DNA from: Kitasatospora cineracea
Lineage (GTDB): Bacteria > Actinomycetota > Actinomycetes > Streptomycetales > Streptomycetaceae
Assembly (NCBI RefSeq): GCF_003751605.1
Contig: NZ_RJVJ01000002.1
Location: forward strand, 248,001 to 312,000
Direction of reading: 5' to 3'
Length of the DNA: 64,000 bases
The position numbers and the translations under genes are program-made. Each line of letters starts with the position of its first letter. Position 1 is the stretch's first letter. Of this stretch, positions 56,552 to 64,000 are shown piece by piece. Below the pieces are notes generated by a model, which saw only the letters and a program-made list of their open reading frames with translations, was not told where the DNA came from and made no database searches.

Positions 56552-58488
56552 GACGCGCCTCCTTCCGTGACGGCTCCGACGGGTCCGACGGGCCCGGCGC
56601 CCCGGACCGGCCCGGCGCCCCCGGCACCTCCGGCTCCCCCGGCAGGCCCGACCGGAGCCCTCGGCCCCGCAGGCCCGGCCGGGGCGGTGGGCGGCAGGTA
56701 CTGGTAGACGATCGCGTCGGGGCTGCTGTACACCGGCCGCAGGGCGGACAGGTGGGCGGCGGTGTACTGGATCTCGTCGACCGCGGCGGCCGGGAGCAGG
56801 CCGGTGAGCCGGCAGGAGGCGAGCTGGGCGCGGGTGAGCACCAGGTAGGAGGGCTGTCCGGTGGAGAGCGCGTCGGTGAGGGCGGTCTGCGGGTCGGTGG
56901 CGAGCAGGAGGCGGTCGGCGGGGTCGGCGTCGGTGAGGATGATCCACGAGTGCTGGTCGTAGTGGAGTTCGCCGCCGGGTTCGTCGGAGGTGAGGGAGAC
57001 GATCCGGGAGCCGGGCGGGGTCTGTTCGGTGGCGTAGCGGACGGCGGCGGCTTCCTGCGGGGTGAAGTGGTTGACGGCTTCCTTGCTGTAGTAGCCGAAC
57101 AGCAGTCCGCCGAGCAGGGCGAGCAGGACGGTGCCGGTGACGGCGGGCCGGACGGGCGGGCGGGGCAGGCCGGGGGCGAGCAGGGCGGCGATCAGGAAGG
57201 AGGTGGCGGGCAGCGCGAACAGGTAGGCGCGGAACAGCATTTCGCCGTCGTAGCCGTTGGCGAGGAGCAGCACGAGCGGGGCGAGCAGCAGCAGCGGCAG
57301 GGTGGTGCGGCGGACCCAGCGGCGGCGCAGCACGGCGGCGAGGGCGAGCAGCAGGACGGCGGCGGTGGTGGCCCGGTCGGTCCAGGAGGCGAGGACCTGT
57401 CCGGGGGCGGCGGCGCCGAGTTGGGCGAGGCCGGAGACGGCGTTGCGGTCGGGGGCGGCGAGGGCGGTGATCAGGCTGTGCAGGTTGGCGGCGACGAACG
57501 GCCGGGCGACGGTGGCGTCCCAGGCGACGGTGAGGGCGAGGGCGGCGGCGAGGACGGGCAGCACGGTGCGGCGGTTGCGGCGGGGCAGGGCGAGGACGGC
57601 GAGCGAGCTGACCAGCATGACGGGGGTGAGCTGGTGCGAGGAGGCGATCGCGGCGATCAGCACCAGCAGCAGCGCGTACGGCCCGGCCCGCCAGCCGAAT
57701 CTCCCCGCCTCCCGTTCTCGCAGTGAGAGTTGGCGCATCGTCAGGGCGATGACGGTGACGTACAGCAGGTAGGCGAAGGCCTGCGGGGAGAAGTAGTCCT
57801 GGCCGACCCAGGAGGTGGCGTAGTACAGCCACAGGGCGCACCAGACCAGGCGGCGGTCGCGGGTGAGGCTGCGGAAGAGCAGCAGCAGCGGGCCGAGCAG
57901 CAGCAGGTTGGCGATCAGCGGGTACCAGGAGGCGTAGCCGAGGGCGGAGTGCAGGCCGGTGGCGCGCAGGACGAGGGCGTTGAGGGCGAAGAAGCCGGGC
58001 CACTGGTTGTAGACGTCGAGCTTTCCGGCGTCGGGGACGGTGCCGCCGTGGCGGAGCATCGCGTCGACGACGGCGATGTGCTTCCAGGCCCAGGAGTAGC
58101 GCAGGGTGGGGTAGAGCAGGCTGGGGGTGGCGTGCACGAAGACGATCAGCGCGAGGACGTACCGGGCGAGGCGGCGCTGCGGCAGCCAGGGGGTGCGCAG
58201 GGCGGTGAGGAAGCCGGCGGTGAGGACGGCGAGCGCGGCGTAGTAGGTGGGCGGGAGGGCCTGGAGCAGGCCGAGGTCGCCGATCCGGTCGAGGCGGGTG
58301 GTGCGCAGGGCGGTCAGCCAGAGCAGGACGGCGAGCGGCAGGGCATAGCGGACGGTCCGGGCCCGCCAGGGGGTGGCCGTCCGGGTGGCGACGGGGCGGC
58401 GGTCGGCGCGGCGGCGGGCGGCGGGGCGCAGCGGGGTGGCGCCGGCCGGGGGGTCGGCGGCGGGTGCGGTCCTGGCGGGTGCGGTCAC
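56548..58488 (-). CDS. Polytopic membrane glycosyltransferase (GT-C-like)
   Basis: 646 aa from GTG 58488 (AGGAG 7 bp upstream; GTG 58512 overlaps the deacetylase stop but lacks a ribosome site). About 10-12 hydrophobic helices, e.g. YALPLAVLLWLTALR and LLLLGPLLLLFRSLTR, with an aromatic/acidic loop (KLDVYNQWPGFFALN, WVGQDYFSPQAFAY) as in lipid-linked-sugar GT-C enzymes. The C-terminal soluble part ends in a Gly/Pro/Val-rich tail. It probably adds sugars to the exopolysaccharide on the outer membrane face. Confidence 0.75.
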   Translation of the reverse strand: MTAPARTAPAADPPAGATPLRPAARRRADRRPVATRTATPWRARTVRYALPLAVLLWLTALRTTRLDRIGDLGLLQALPPTYYAALAVLTAGFLTALRTPWLPQRRLARYVLALIVFVHATPSLLYPTLRYSWAWKHIAVVDAMLRHGGTVPDAGKLDVYNQWPGFFALNALVLRATGLHSALGYASWYPLIANLLLLGPLLLLFRSLTRDRRLVWCALWLYYATSWVGQDYFSPQAFAYLLYVTVIALTMRQLSLREREAGRFGWRAGPYALLLVLIAAIASSHQLTPVMLVSSLAVLALPRRNRRTVLPVLAAALALTVAWDATVARPFVAANLHSLITALAAPDRNAVSGLAQLGAAAPGQVLASWTDRATTAAVLLLALAAVLRRRWVRRTTLPLLLLAPLVLLLANGYDGEMLFRAYLFALPATSFLIAALLAPGLPRPPVRPAVTGTVLLALLGGLLFGYYSKEAVNHFTPQEAAAVRYATEQTPPGSRIVSLTSDEPGGELHYDQHSWIILTDADPADRLLLATDPQTALTDALSTGQPSYLVLTRAQLASCRLTGLLPAAAVDEIQYTAAHLSALRPVYSSPDAIVYQYLPPTAPAGPAGPRAPVGPAGGAGGAGGAGPVRGAGPVGPVGAVTEGGAS

Positions 58489-58508
58489 GGCGGGCTCCTG
58501 GCCGGGGG

Positions 58509-59321
58509 TCACTGGCGCGGCGGTCCGCCGGTGGGGCGGCCGAGGCGGGCGCGCAGGCGGCGGTAGGCGCGCCAGCCGAGGGTGGCGGCGCTGTCGCGGA
58601 GCGGGCCGGTACGGGTGGCGCGCAGGTGGATCCAGTCCTCGAAGGTGCGGGGGGTGGTGGTGTTCAGGACCATCAGGCGGCAGATCCGCAGCGGGTCGTC
58701 GGCGGCGGAGCTGAGGGCGTTGCCGACGGCGGCGGCGGAGGTCCAGCCGGCCCGGGCGACTTCGCGGCGGACGGCGGGGCTGTGGTAGCCGTGGGGGTAG
58801 GCGAAGGCGGTGGCGGGGTGGCCGAGGGCGTCCTCCAACTCGTGTTTGCTGCCGGTGACTTCCTGCCGGAGCCGGTCGGGGCGGGCGGTGTCGAGCGGGA
58901 GGTGGGTGCGGGAGTGGCCGCCGATCTCCAGGCCGAGGGCGTCGAGGGTGGCGACCTGCCGCCAGTTGAGCATGGGGGTGGGGGGCAGCAGGCTGCCGCC
59001 GGGGAGCGCGCCGGGGGCGTGGACGGCGCCGGTGGTGAGGTAGACGGTGGCGGGCAGGCCGCGGTCGGAGAGGATCGGGGCGACCGTCCAGTAGAAGTCG
59101 GCGTAGCCGTCGTCGAAGGTGAGCACCGCGCAGTGCGCGGGCAGCGGCGGGCCGCCGTGCAGGGCGGTGACCAGCCGGGCGAGCGGGACGACGGACAGTC
59201 CGGCGTCCTGGATGCGGTCGAGTTGGGCGCGGAAGGTGTGCGGGGCGACGGTGTAGGGGGCGAGCCAGGGCGGCGGGTCGTCGGACACCGAGTGGTAGAG
59301 CAGCACGGGGGCGACGCTCAT
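58509..59321 (-). CDS. Polysaccharide deacetylase (NodB/CE4 family)
   Basis: 270 aa. CE4 motifs: motif 1 AVLTFDDGYADFYWTV, motif 2 LEIGGHSRTHLPL (metal His pair), motif 3-like ATAFAYPHGYHS. It de-N-acetylates or deacetylates a polysaccharide. No signal peptide is obvious, so it may act in the cytoplasm or be exported otherwise. Overlaps the upstream GT2 stop (ATGA). Confidence 0.9.
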   Translation of the reverse strand: MSVAPVLLYHSVSDDPPPWLAPYTVAPHTFRAQLDRIQDAGLSVVPLARLVTALHGGPPLPAHCAVLTFDDGYADFYWTVAPILSDRGLPATVYLTTGAVHAPGALPGGSLLPPTPMLNWRQVATLDALGLEIGGHSRTHLPLDTARPDRLRQEVTGSKHELEDALGHPATAFAYPHGYHSPAVRREVARAGWTSAAAVGNALSSAADDPLRICRLMVLNTTTPRTFEDWIHLRATRTGPLRDSAATLGWRAYRRLRARLGRPTGGPPRQ

Positions 59322-60301
59322 GGTGCACCCCGTCCCTGCCCCGCGCCGTTCTCCGGCCGCCCGCCGCCCGTCTGACGGTCCGTCAACTGCCTTGCCCTTC
59401 CCAGCAGGTAGCCTCCGGTGGTGAGCAGGACGCCGGTGGTCAGGGCGGTGGCGGTGCCGAGCCGGCCGTGGCGCAGGGCGGTGCCCAGGGCGGCGGGGAC
59501 GGTGCGGCGCAGGTAGGCGCGTTCGCTGGCGAGGGCGGGTCCGGGGCCGCGTCGGCGGGCGACCAGGGCCTTGGAGCGGCCCTCGGCGAGGCAGCGGGCG
59601 GCGAAGTAGCGGGGGGTGGCGCGCTGCCGGGGCACCTGGTGGCGGACGGCGGCGGCCGGGTCGTAGTGCATCCGGGTGCCGGGGTGGCGGGCGGTCAGGC
59701 GCAGGCACAGTTCGGTCTCCTCGCAGCCCGCGGGGTGGCGGCCGACCCGGCCGAGTTCGGTGCGGAAGCCGCCGGCGGCGCGGGCGGGCGCGGTCCGGAA
59801 GGACATGTTGGCGCCGATCAGGTTGCGGACGTCGCGGGGCTGCCGGGGCATGCCGCTGTGGCTGCAGCCGACCACCCAGTCGAAGGCGGGCGGGAACCAG
59901 CGGGGGCGGCCGTGCTGCCAGTGCGGGGCGACGAGTCCGCCGGCGCCGAGGACGTGCTGGTCGCGGTAGGCGGCGAGCAGGGCGGCGGTCCAGCCGGGGC
60001 GGGCGGCGGCGTCGTCGTCGAGGAAGGCGGTGACGGTGCCGCGGGCGGCGGCGAGCGCGGTGTTGCGGGCCCCGGACAGGCCGGGCCGTTCGCGGTTGGC
60101 GAGCACCGTGACGTCGGGCAGGTCGCGGGCCATCCGCTCCAGTTGCTCGTTGTGGTCGATGACCAGGAGCAGTTCGCCGGGTCGCGGGCTCTGCCGTCGC
60201 ACCGAGTCGACGGCGGCCTGCAGCAGGGTCCAGCGGTCCAGGGTGTAGGCGCAGATCGCCACCGTCAGCTCGGCGGCGGTCGGGGCGGGGCTGGTGCTCA
60301 T
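59318..60301 (-). CDS. GT2 family glycosyltransferase
   Basis: 327 aa. GT-A fold: LTVAICAYTLDRWTLLQAAV at the N-terminus, GLSGARNTALAAARGTVTAF, the DxD-type LDDDAAARPGW, and GCEETELCLRLTARHPG. The C-terminal TALTTGVLLTTGGYLLGRAR is probably a membrane anchor. It sits in the leftward polysaccharide operon with 4-bp overlaps on both sides. Confidence 0.9.
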   Translation of the reverse strand: MSTSPAPTAAELTVAICAYTLDRWTLLQAAVDSVRRQSPRPGELLLVIDHNEQLERMARDLPDVTVLANRERPGLSGARNTALAAARGTVTAFLDDDAAARPGWTAALLAAYRDQHVLGAGGLVAPHWQHGRPRWFPPAFDWVVGCSHSGMPRQPRDVRNLIGANMSFRTAPARAAGGFRTELGRVGRHPAGCEETELCLRLTARHPGTRMHYDPAAAVRHQVPRQRATPRYFAARCLAEGRSKALVARRRGPGPALASERAYLRRTVPAALGTALRHGRLGTATALTTGVLLTTGGYLLGRARQLTDRQTGGGRPENGAGQGRGAP

Positions 60302-61683
60302 GTCGGCTCCTCCTCGGGGCGGGGGCGCCCGGACGCCGGCGCGGGGGCCAGCAGGCGGGGCAGGGCGGCGAGCAGCGGCAGGGCGATCGCGCATTCGGCG
60401 ATCAGCCAGGCGGCGCCGATGCCGGTGAGGCCGAACGGCGGCAGCAGGGCGGCGGTCAGGGCGACGACGGTGGCGGCGAAGGCCAGCCGGATGCCGACCA
60501 TCCAGGGCAGTGCGCGGCGGACCCGGGCGATCTGCAGGACCACGTTGGGCACCGTGTTGGGGATCGCGGACAGCGCCATCAGGCGCAGCGCGGTGCTGCC
60601 GCGGGTGGCGTAGTCGGGGCCGAACAGGCCGAGGATCCAGGGCGCGGCGGCGGCGATCGGCAGGGCGGCGGCGGTGACCAGCAGGGTGGAGTGGCGCAGC
60701 AGGCGGCGGGCGTGCTCGGCGAGCCGGGCCGGGTCGCGGGTGCCTTCGACGACCAGCGAGTGGCCCATGCTGAACGCGGCGACGTACAGGGTGGAGGCGA
60801 TGACGTACGCCAGCGAGTAGTAGGCGCTGCCGTCGGCGCCGAGCCGGTCCAGCACCATCAGCGGGAGCACGGTCGTCCCGGCGAAGGTGAACAGGTTGCC
60901 GAGGTAGTCGGCCCCGGCCCAGCGGGCGATCCGTTCGGGCGGGCGGGGGCCGCCGGTGTCCGCGGCGGGGGCGGCCTGGTGGGCGGGGACGGCGCTGCGG
61001 AACAGCACCAGGTTGGTGGCGGCGATGGCCAGGACCAGGGCGGCGGCCCAGGAGACCAGGATGCCGGTGCCGACGGCCAGCGCGGCGCACAGCGCGAGCA
61101 GTCCGGCCTTGGCGACCGCGAACAGGGTGTTCTCGCCGAGCACCCAGCCGGCCCGGCGGACGCCGGTGAGCGCCCCGTCCTGGAGCACGAACACGGCGTA
61201 CCCGGCGGTGGCGGCGACGAACGCGACGGCCAGCACGGGGCGGCGCAGTTCGCCGAGCGCGGGTGCGACGACCGGGACGAGCAGCAGGAACGCGACGGCG
61301 ACGAGGGCGCTGCCGGTCGCGGCGACCAGGTAGCAGCGCAGCACCAGGCTTCGGGTGCGGCGTCCGGCGGTAGGGACGAACCGCACCAGGGCGTCGCCGA
61401 GGTTCAGGCTGCCCAGCGTGGACAGGAACATCGTCGCGGACAGCGCGGTGTAGCTGCGGCCGACCTCGGCGGCGCTGTAGGAGCGGGTGGCGAGCACCCA
61501 GAACAGCGAGCCCAGTCCGGCCGACAGCAGCGAACTCGCGGCCAGCAGGTGGCCGTTGTGCAGCAGCGGCTCCTGCCGGGAGCGGGCCGCCAGCGCCCGG
61601 GCCCGGGCCCGCAGCAGCGTCGGGTAGCCACACGTGCAGGGCTCCGCGGCGGGGTGGGGCCGGACCCGGGCGCCGGTGCTCAT
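60298..61683 (-). CDS. Polysaccharide flippase (Wzx/MOP-type membrane protein)
   Basis: 461 aa with 12 or so membrane helices beginning at LLAASSLLSAGLGSLFWVLA; typical oligosaccharide-flippase features include GLGSLFWVLATRSYSAAEVG, NLGDALVRFVPTAGRRTR, and paired helices to the C-terminus. An N-terminal cytosolic tail has a CTCGYP motif. It would move lipid-linked repeat units across the membrane. Confidence 0.86.
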   Translation of the reverse strand: MSTGARVRPHPAAEPCTCGYPTLLRARARALAARSRQEPLLHNGHLLAASSLLSAGLGSLFWVLATRSYSAAEVGRSYTALSATMFLSTLGSLNLGDALVRFVPTAGRRTRSLVLRCYLVAATGSALVAVAFLLLVPVVAPALGELRRPVLAVAFVAATAGYAVFVLQDGALTGVRRAGWVLGENTLFAVAKAGLLALCAALAVGTGILVSWAAALVLAIAATNLVLFRSAVPAHQAAPAADTGGPRPPERIARWAGADYLGNLFTFAGTTVLPLMVLDRLGADGSAYYSLAYVIASTLYVAAFSMGHSLVVEGTRDPARLAEHARRLLRHSTLLVTAAALPIAAAAPWILGLFGPDYATRGSTALRLMALSAIPNTVPNVVLQIARVRRALPWMVGIRLAFAATVVALTAALLPPFGLTGIGAAWLIAECAIALPLLAALPRLLAPAPASGRPRPEEEPT

Positions 61684-62945
61684 CGTCCGGCCCCGTCCGC
61701 GGGCCGCCCCGGGTGCCGTCGCCGGTCCGTGCGGCGTTGGGCGTGCAGGCTGCGCAGGTAGCCGAGCGGGCCGTACAGCAGGCCGAGCAGTTCCCGGCGG
61801 CGCAGCGCCCGCAGCAGCGGGTCGTCGGCTCCGGCCGGGGCCGCGCTCCGGTGGGCGGTGCGCCACAGGCCGCGCGGCAGCAGCGGCAGCAGCCCGGCCA
61901 GCAGCCGGGGTCGGCGGCGGACGGCGGCGGCCAGGTAGGCGCCGAAGCCCGCGCCGAGGCCGAACGCCTGCGGCGGCAGGGTGTCCAGGGCGCGCCGGTG
62001 CGGGTGCCACACCAGCGCGTCGGGCCGGTAGCTGACGGTGTGTCCGGCGGCCAGCACCTGGAGGAAGGCGAGCAGGTCCTCGCCGCCGTACGCGGGGGTG
62101 CCGGTGCCGGTGGCGGGGTCGAACCCGCCGAGGGCGCGCAGCACGTCGGTCCGGAAGGCCATGTTGGCGCCGGTGCCGAGCCGTCCGGTGGCGAACGGGT
62201 ACAGCGGGTCGCCGGTCCGGGTGCGCAGCGTGTAGTCGCGGGGGGCGAACCCCTTGCCGTAGCCGCTGTAGCGTTCCAGCAGCAGTTGGGCCCGGGTGTC
62301 GAGCTCGGCGGGCATCACCAGGCCGGTCACGCAGGCCGGGCCGGGGGCCTCCCGGAACCCGGCGACCAGGGCGGGCACCCACCGCTCGTCGAGGATCAGG
62401 TCGTCGTCGGCGAACGCGCAGATCCCGCCCCGGGCGGCCGCCAGCCCCCGGTTCCGGGCCCGGGCGAGTCCCGCCACCGGCTCGCGCACGTACCGCACCC
62501 GGTCGCCGTAGCGCTCCGGCAGCAGTTGCCGGACGGCGTCGTCGGCGGGTGCGTTGTCGACCACGATCACGTCGAGGGACGGGTAGCCGCCGCGCAGCAG
62601 CGAGTCCAGGCAGCGCACCAGCAGGTCGGGCCGGTTGTGCGTGCAGACCACCACGCTGACCACCGGCCCGGCCGCACCGTCACCGCCCTCCTTCTCCTCC
62701 CCGCCCGCCGCGGGTCCCTCCGTCTCGAACCGCTGCCGCGCCGCGGCGTGCAGCGCGGCGTGCAGGCGGTCGGGGCGGTCGGCGTCGGCGGTGACGGTGC
62801 CGAGGGGGTGGCCGGCGGAGCGGACGAGGGCGAGGGTGGGGCCGGTGGGGTGGTAGGGGGTGCGGTGGCCGGGGCGGTGGAGTTCGCCGGGGCGGGCGAG
62901 GTCGAGTTCGGCGACCCGGACGGGGGGTGCGGTCGGGGTGTTCAT
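61680..62945 (-). CDS. GT2 family glycosyltransferase with N-terminal extension
   Basis: 421 aa. About 95 N-terminal residues (VAELDLARPGELHRPGHRTP) precede the GT-A domain VVSVVVCTHNRPDLLVRCLD, GLARARNRGLAAARGGICAF, ADDDLILDERWVPAL (DxD-like), and PAYGGEDLLAFLQVLAAGH. It is clearly a paralogue of the next gene. Part of the exopolysaccharide operon. Confidence 0.9.
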   Translation of the reverse strand: MNTPTAPPVRVAELDLARPGELHRPGHRTPYHPTGPTLALVRSAGHPLGTVTADADRPDRLHAALHAAARQRFETEGPAAGGEEKEGGDGAAGPVVSVVVCTHNRPDLLVRCLDSLLRGGYPSLDVIVVDNAPADDAVRQLLPERYGDRVRYVREPVAGLARARNRGLAAARGGICAFADDDLILDERWVPALVAGFREAPGPACVTGLVMPAELDTRAQLLLERYSGYGKGFAPRDYTLRTRTGDPLYPFATGRLGTGANMAFRTDVLRALGGFDPATGTGTPAYGGEDLLAFLQVLAAGHTVSYRPDALVWHPHRRALDTLPPQAFGLGAGFGAYLAAAVRRRPRLLAGLLPLLPRGLWRTAHRSAAPAGADDPLLRALRRRELLGLLYGPLGYLRSLHAQRRTDRRRHPGRPADGAGR

Positions 62946-62951
62946 GGTCGG

Positions 62952-64000
62952 TCAGCCTCCGCCGGGGGTGTGGTGCTGCTGTCGGCGGGTGTAGAGGTAG
63001 CGGGGCGGTCCCTGGGCGAGGCCGCGGCGTTCCATCCGGCGCAGGGCGCGCAGGCGGCGGCGGTCGAGGGGGGTGTCCGCGGCGGGGGGCCGGTGGCCGC
63101 GGTGCCAGCCGATCGCTCCGGCGGGCAGTCGCAGCAGCAGGTCGCCGAGCAGGGCGGGGTGGCGGCGCAGGGCGGCGGCGAGGTAGGCGCCGAAGCCGAT
63201 GCCGAGGCCGCTGACCTGGACGGTGAGGGCGTGCAGGGTGCGCCGGTGGCGGTGCCAGACGACGGCGTCGGGCCGGTAGGCGACGGTGTGTCCGGCGGTC
63301 AGGACGAGGTGGAAGGCGAGCAGGTCCTCGCCGCCGCGGGCGGGGGTTCCGGTGCCGGTGGCGGGGTCGAACCCGCCGAGGGTGCGCAGCAGTCCGGTGC
63401 GGAAGGCCATGTTCGCGCCGATGCCGCAGCGTCCGGTGGAGTACCGGTCGAGCGGTCCGGCGCCGGGGGCGTCGAGGTTCCAGTCGCGGGGGGTCCAGCC
63501 GCGTTCCGTGCCGGCGTAGCGTTCGAACAACTGCTGGGCGGGGGTGTCGAGTTCGGCGGGGACGACGAGTCCGGTGACGCAGCCGGTGCGGGGGTCGGCG
63601 GCGAACGCGGCGGCCAGGGCGGCCAGCCAGCCGGGGTCGGCGAGGGCGTCGTCGTCGGTGAAGGCGCAGAGCGTGCCGCGGGCGGCGGCCAGGCCGCGGT
63701 TGCGGGCCCGGGAGAGTCCGGGGGCGGGTTCGCACAGGTAGCGGATCCGGCCGGGGTAGCGCTCCGCGACCAGCCGTTCGGTGTCGGGCCCGGCGGGGGC
63801 GTTGTCGACCAGCAGGACTTCGACCGTCCCGCCGGGGCCGGCCGCGGTGAGGGTGTCGGCGGCCCGCAGGACGGAGTCCAGGCAGTCGGCGAGCAGTTCG
63901 GTGCGGTCCCGGGTGCAGATCACCACGCTCATCCCGCCGGCCGGGCAGCGGGCCGCCCGCGGCGCCGACTGCTGCGCCGACTGCCCTTCCGGTCCTGCGG
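62952..64000 (-). CDS. GT2 family glycosyltransferase, partial at window edge
   Basis: The GT-A domain is complete here (MSVVICTRDRTELLADCLDS, GLSRARNRGLAAARGTLCAF, TDDDALADPGWLAAL, PARGGEDLLAFHLVL), but the frame stays open to the window end. Its paralogue to the left has about 95 residues before the same point, so the true start is outside the window. Tandem duplication of this gene is evident. Confidence 0.88.
   Translation of the reverse strand, partial: AGPEGQSAQQSAPRAARCPAGGMSVVICTRDRTELLADCLDSVLRAADTLTAAGPGGTVEVLLVDNAPAGPDTERLVAERYPGRIRYLCEPAPGLSRARNRGLAAARGTLCAFTDDDALADPGWLAALAAAFAADPRTGCVTGLVVPAELDTPAQQLFERYAGTERGWTPRDWNLDAPGAGPLDRYSTGRCGIGANMAFRTGLLRTLGGFDPATGTGTPARGGEDLLAFHLVLTAGHTVAYRPDAVVWHRHRRTLHALTVQVSGLGIGFGAYLAAALRRHPALLGDLLLRLPAGAIGWHRGHRPPAADTPLDRRRLRALRRMERRGLAQGPPRYLYTRRQQHHTPGGG

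Overview
The window is a very GC-rich actinomycete chromosome segment. Base composition, 4-bp ATGA/GTGA gene overlaps, and the TetR, MarR and IclR regulators suggest Streptomyces, Kitasatospora or a close relative. This assignment is inferred from style and gene families, because no rRNA or other marker gene is present.

Left part (1-32.4 kb): ordinary chromosome. It holds a MarR regulator with an 18-bp palindromic operator, a free-standing ribosomal L7/L12 C-terminal-domain protein, and a patch of broken mobile DNA (an internally deleted IS transposase and a TnsA-like remnant, 2.8-3.8 kb). Cobalamin genes follow in two blocks: cobL-cobM at 5.3-7.4 kb, and cbiD, cobK, cobIJ, cobH, cobG, a cobalamin riboswitch and cobN at 20.2-29.9 kb. 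Between the blocks lie a frameshifted TetX-like flavin monooxygenase with a divergent TetR gene, a TetR/peroxiredoxin-like pair, proS, and a D-amino-acid/KDPG catabolic locus (eda, D-aminoacylase, PLP deaminase, sugar kinase, iclR, ridA) around a 12-bp-arm palindrome. lnt and a VOC protein follow cobN.

Centre (32.7-50.2 kb): a ribA-like GTP cyclohydrolase II gene is cut in two. Its 5' part lies at 32691-32891 and its 3' part at 49877-50161, same strand and in register, with about 17 kb between them. The inserted DNA starts with IS110 and IS5-type fragments and then carries a leftward RiPP biosynthetic locus. In transcription order this is: a B12-binding radical SAM maturase, a 45-aa precursor peptide ending in Cys, TfuA, YcaO, an HTTM membrane protein, an alpha/beta-hydrolase fused to a MoaD/ThiS-type sulfur carrier ending in Gly-Gly, a GNAT, an acyl-CoA dehydrogenase, a carrier protein, an adenylating enzyme, an MFS exporter, a methyltransferase and a complete HypF carbamoyltransferase. 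TfuA plus YcaO implies backbone thioamidation, and the fused sulfur carrier is a plausible sulfur donor. The adenylase/carrier/dehydrogenase trio plus GNAT resembles a pyrrole-2-carboxyl supply and N-acylation module. HypF has no hydrogenase genes beside it. I know of no characterised product with this combination; it is the main discovery candidate.

Right part (50.2-64 kb): DoxX, a small Cys-containing hypothetical protein, a phosphoribosyltransferase-HAD fusion with a coupled APH-like kinase, and a leftward, tightly overlapping exopolysaccharide operon (three GT2 glycosyltransferases, a flippase, a polysaccharide deacetylase, a polytopic glycosyltransferase and a GH16 hydrolase) that runs off the right edge.
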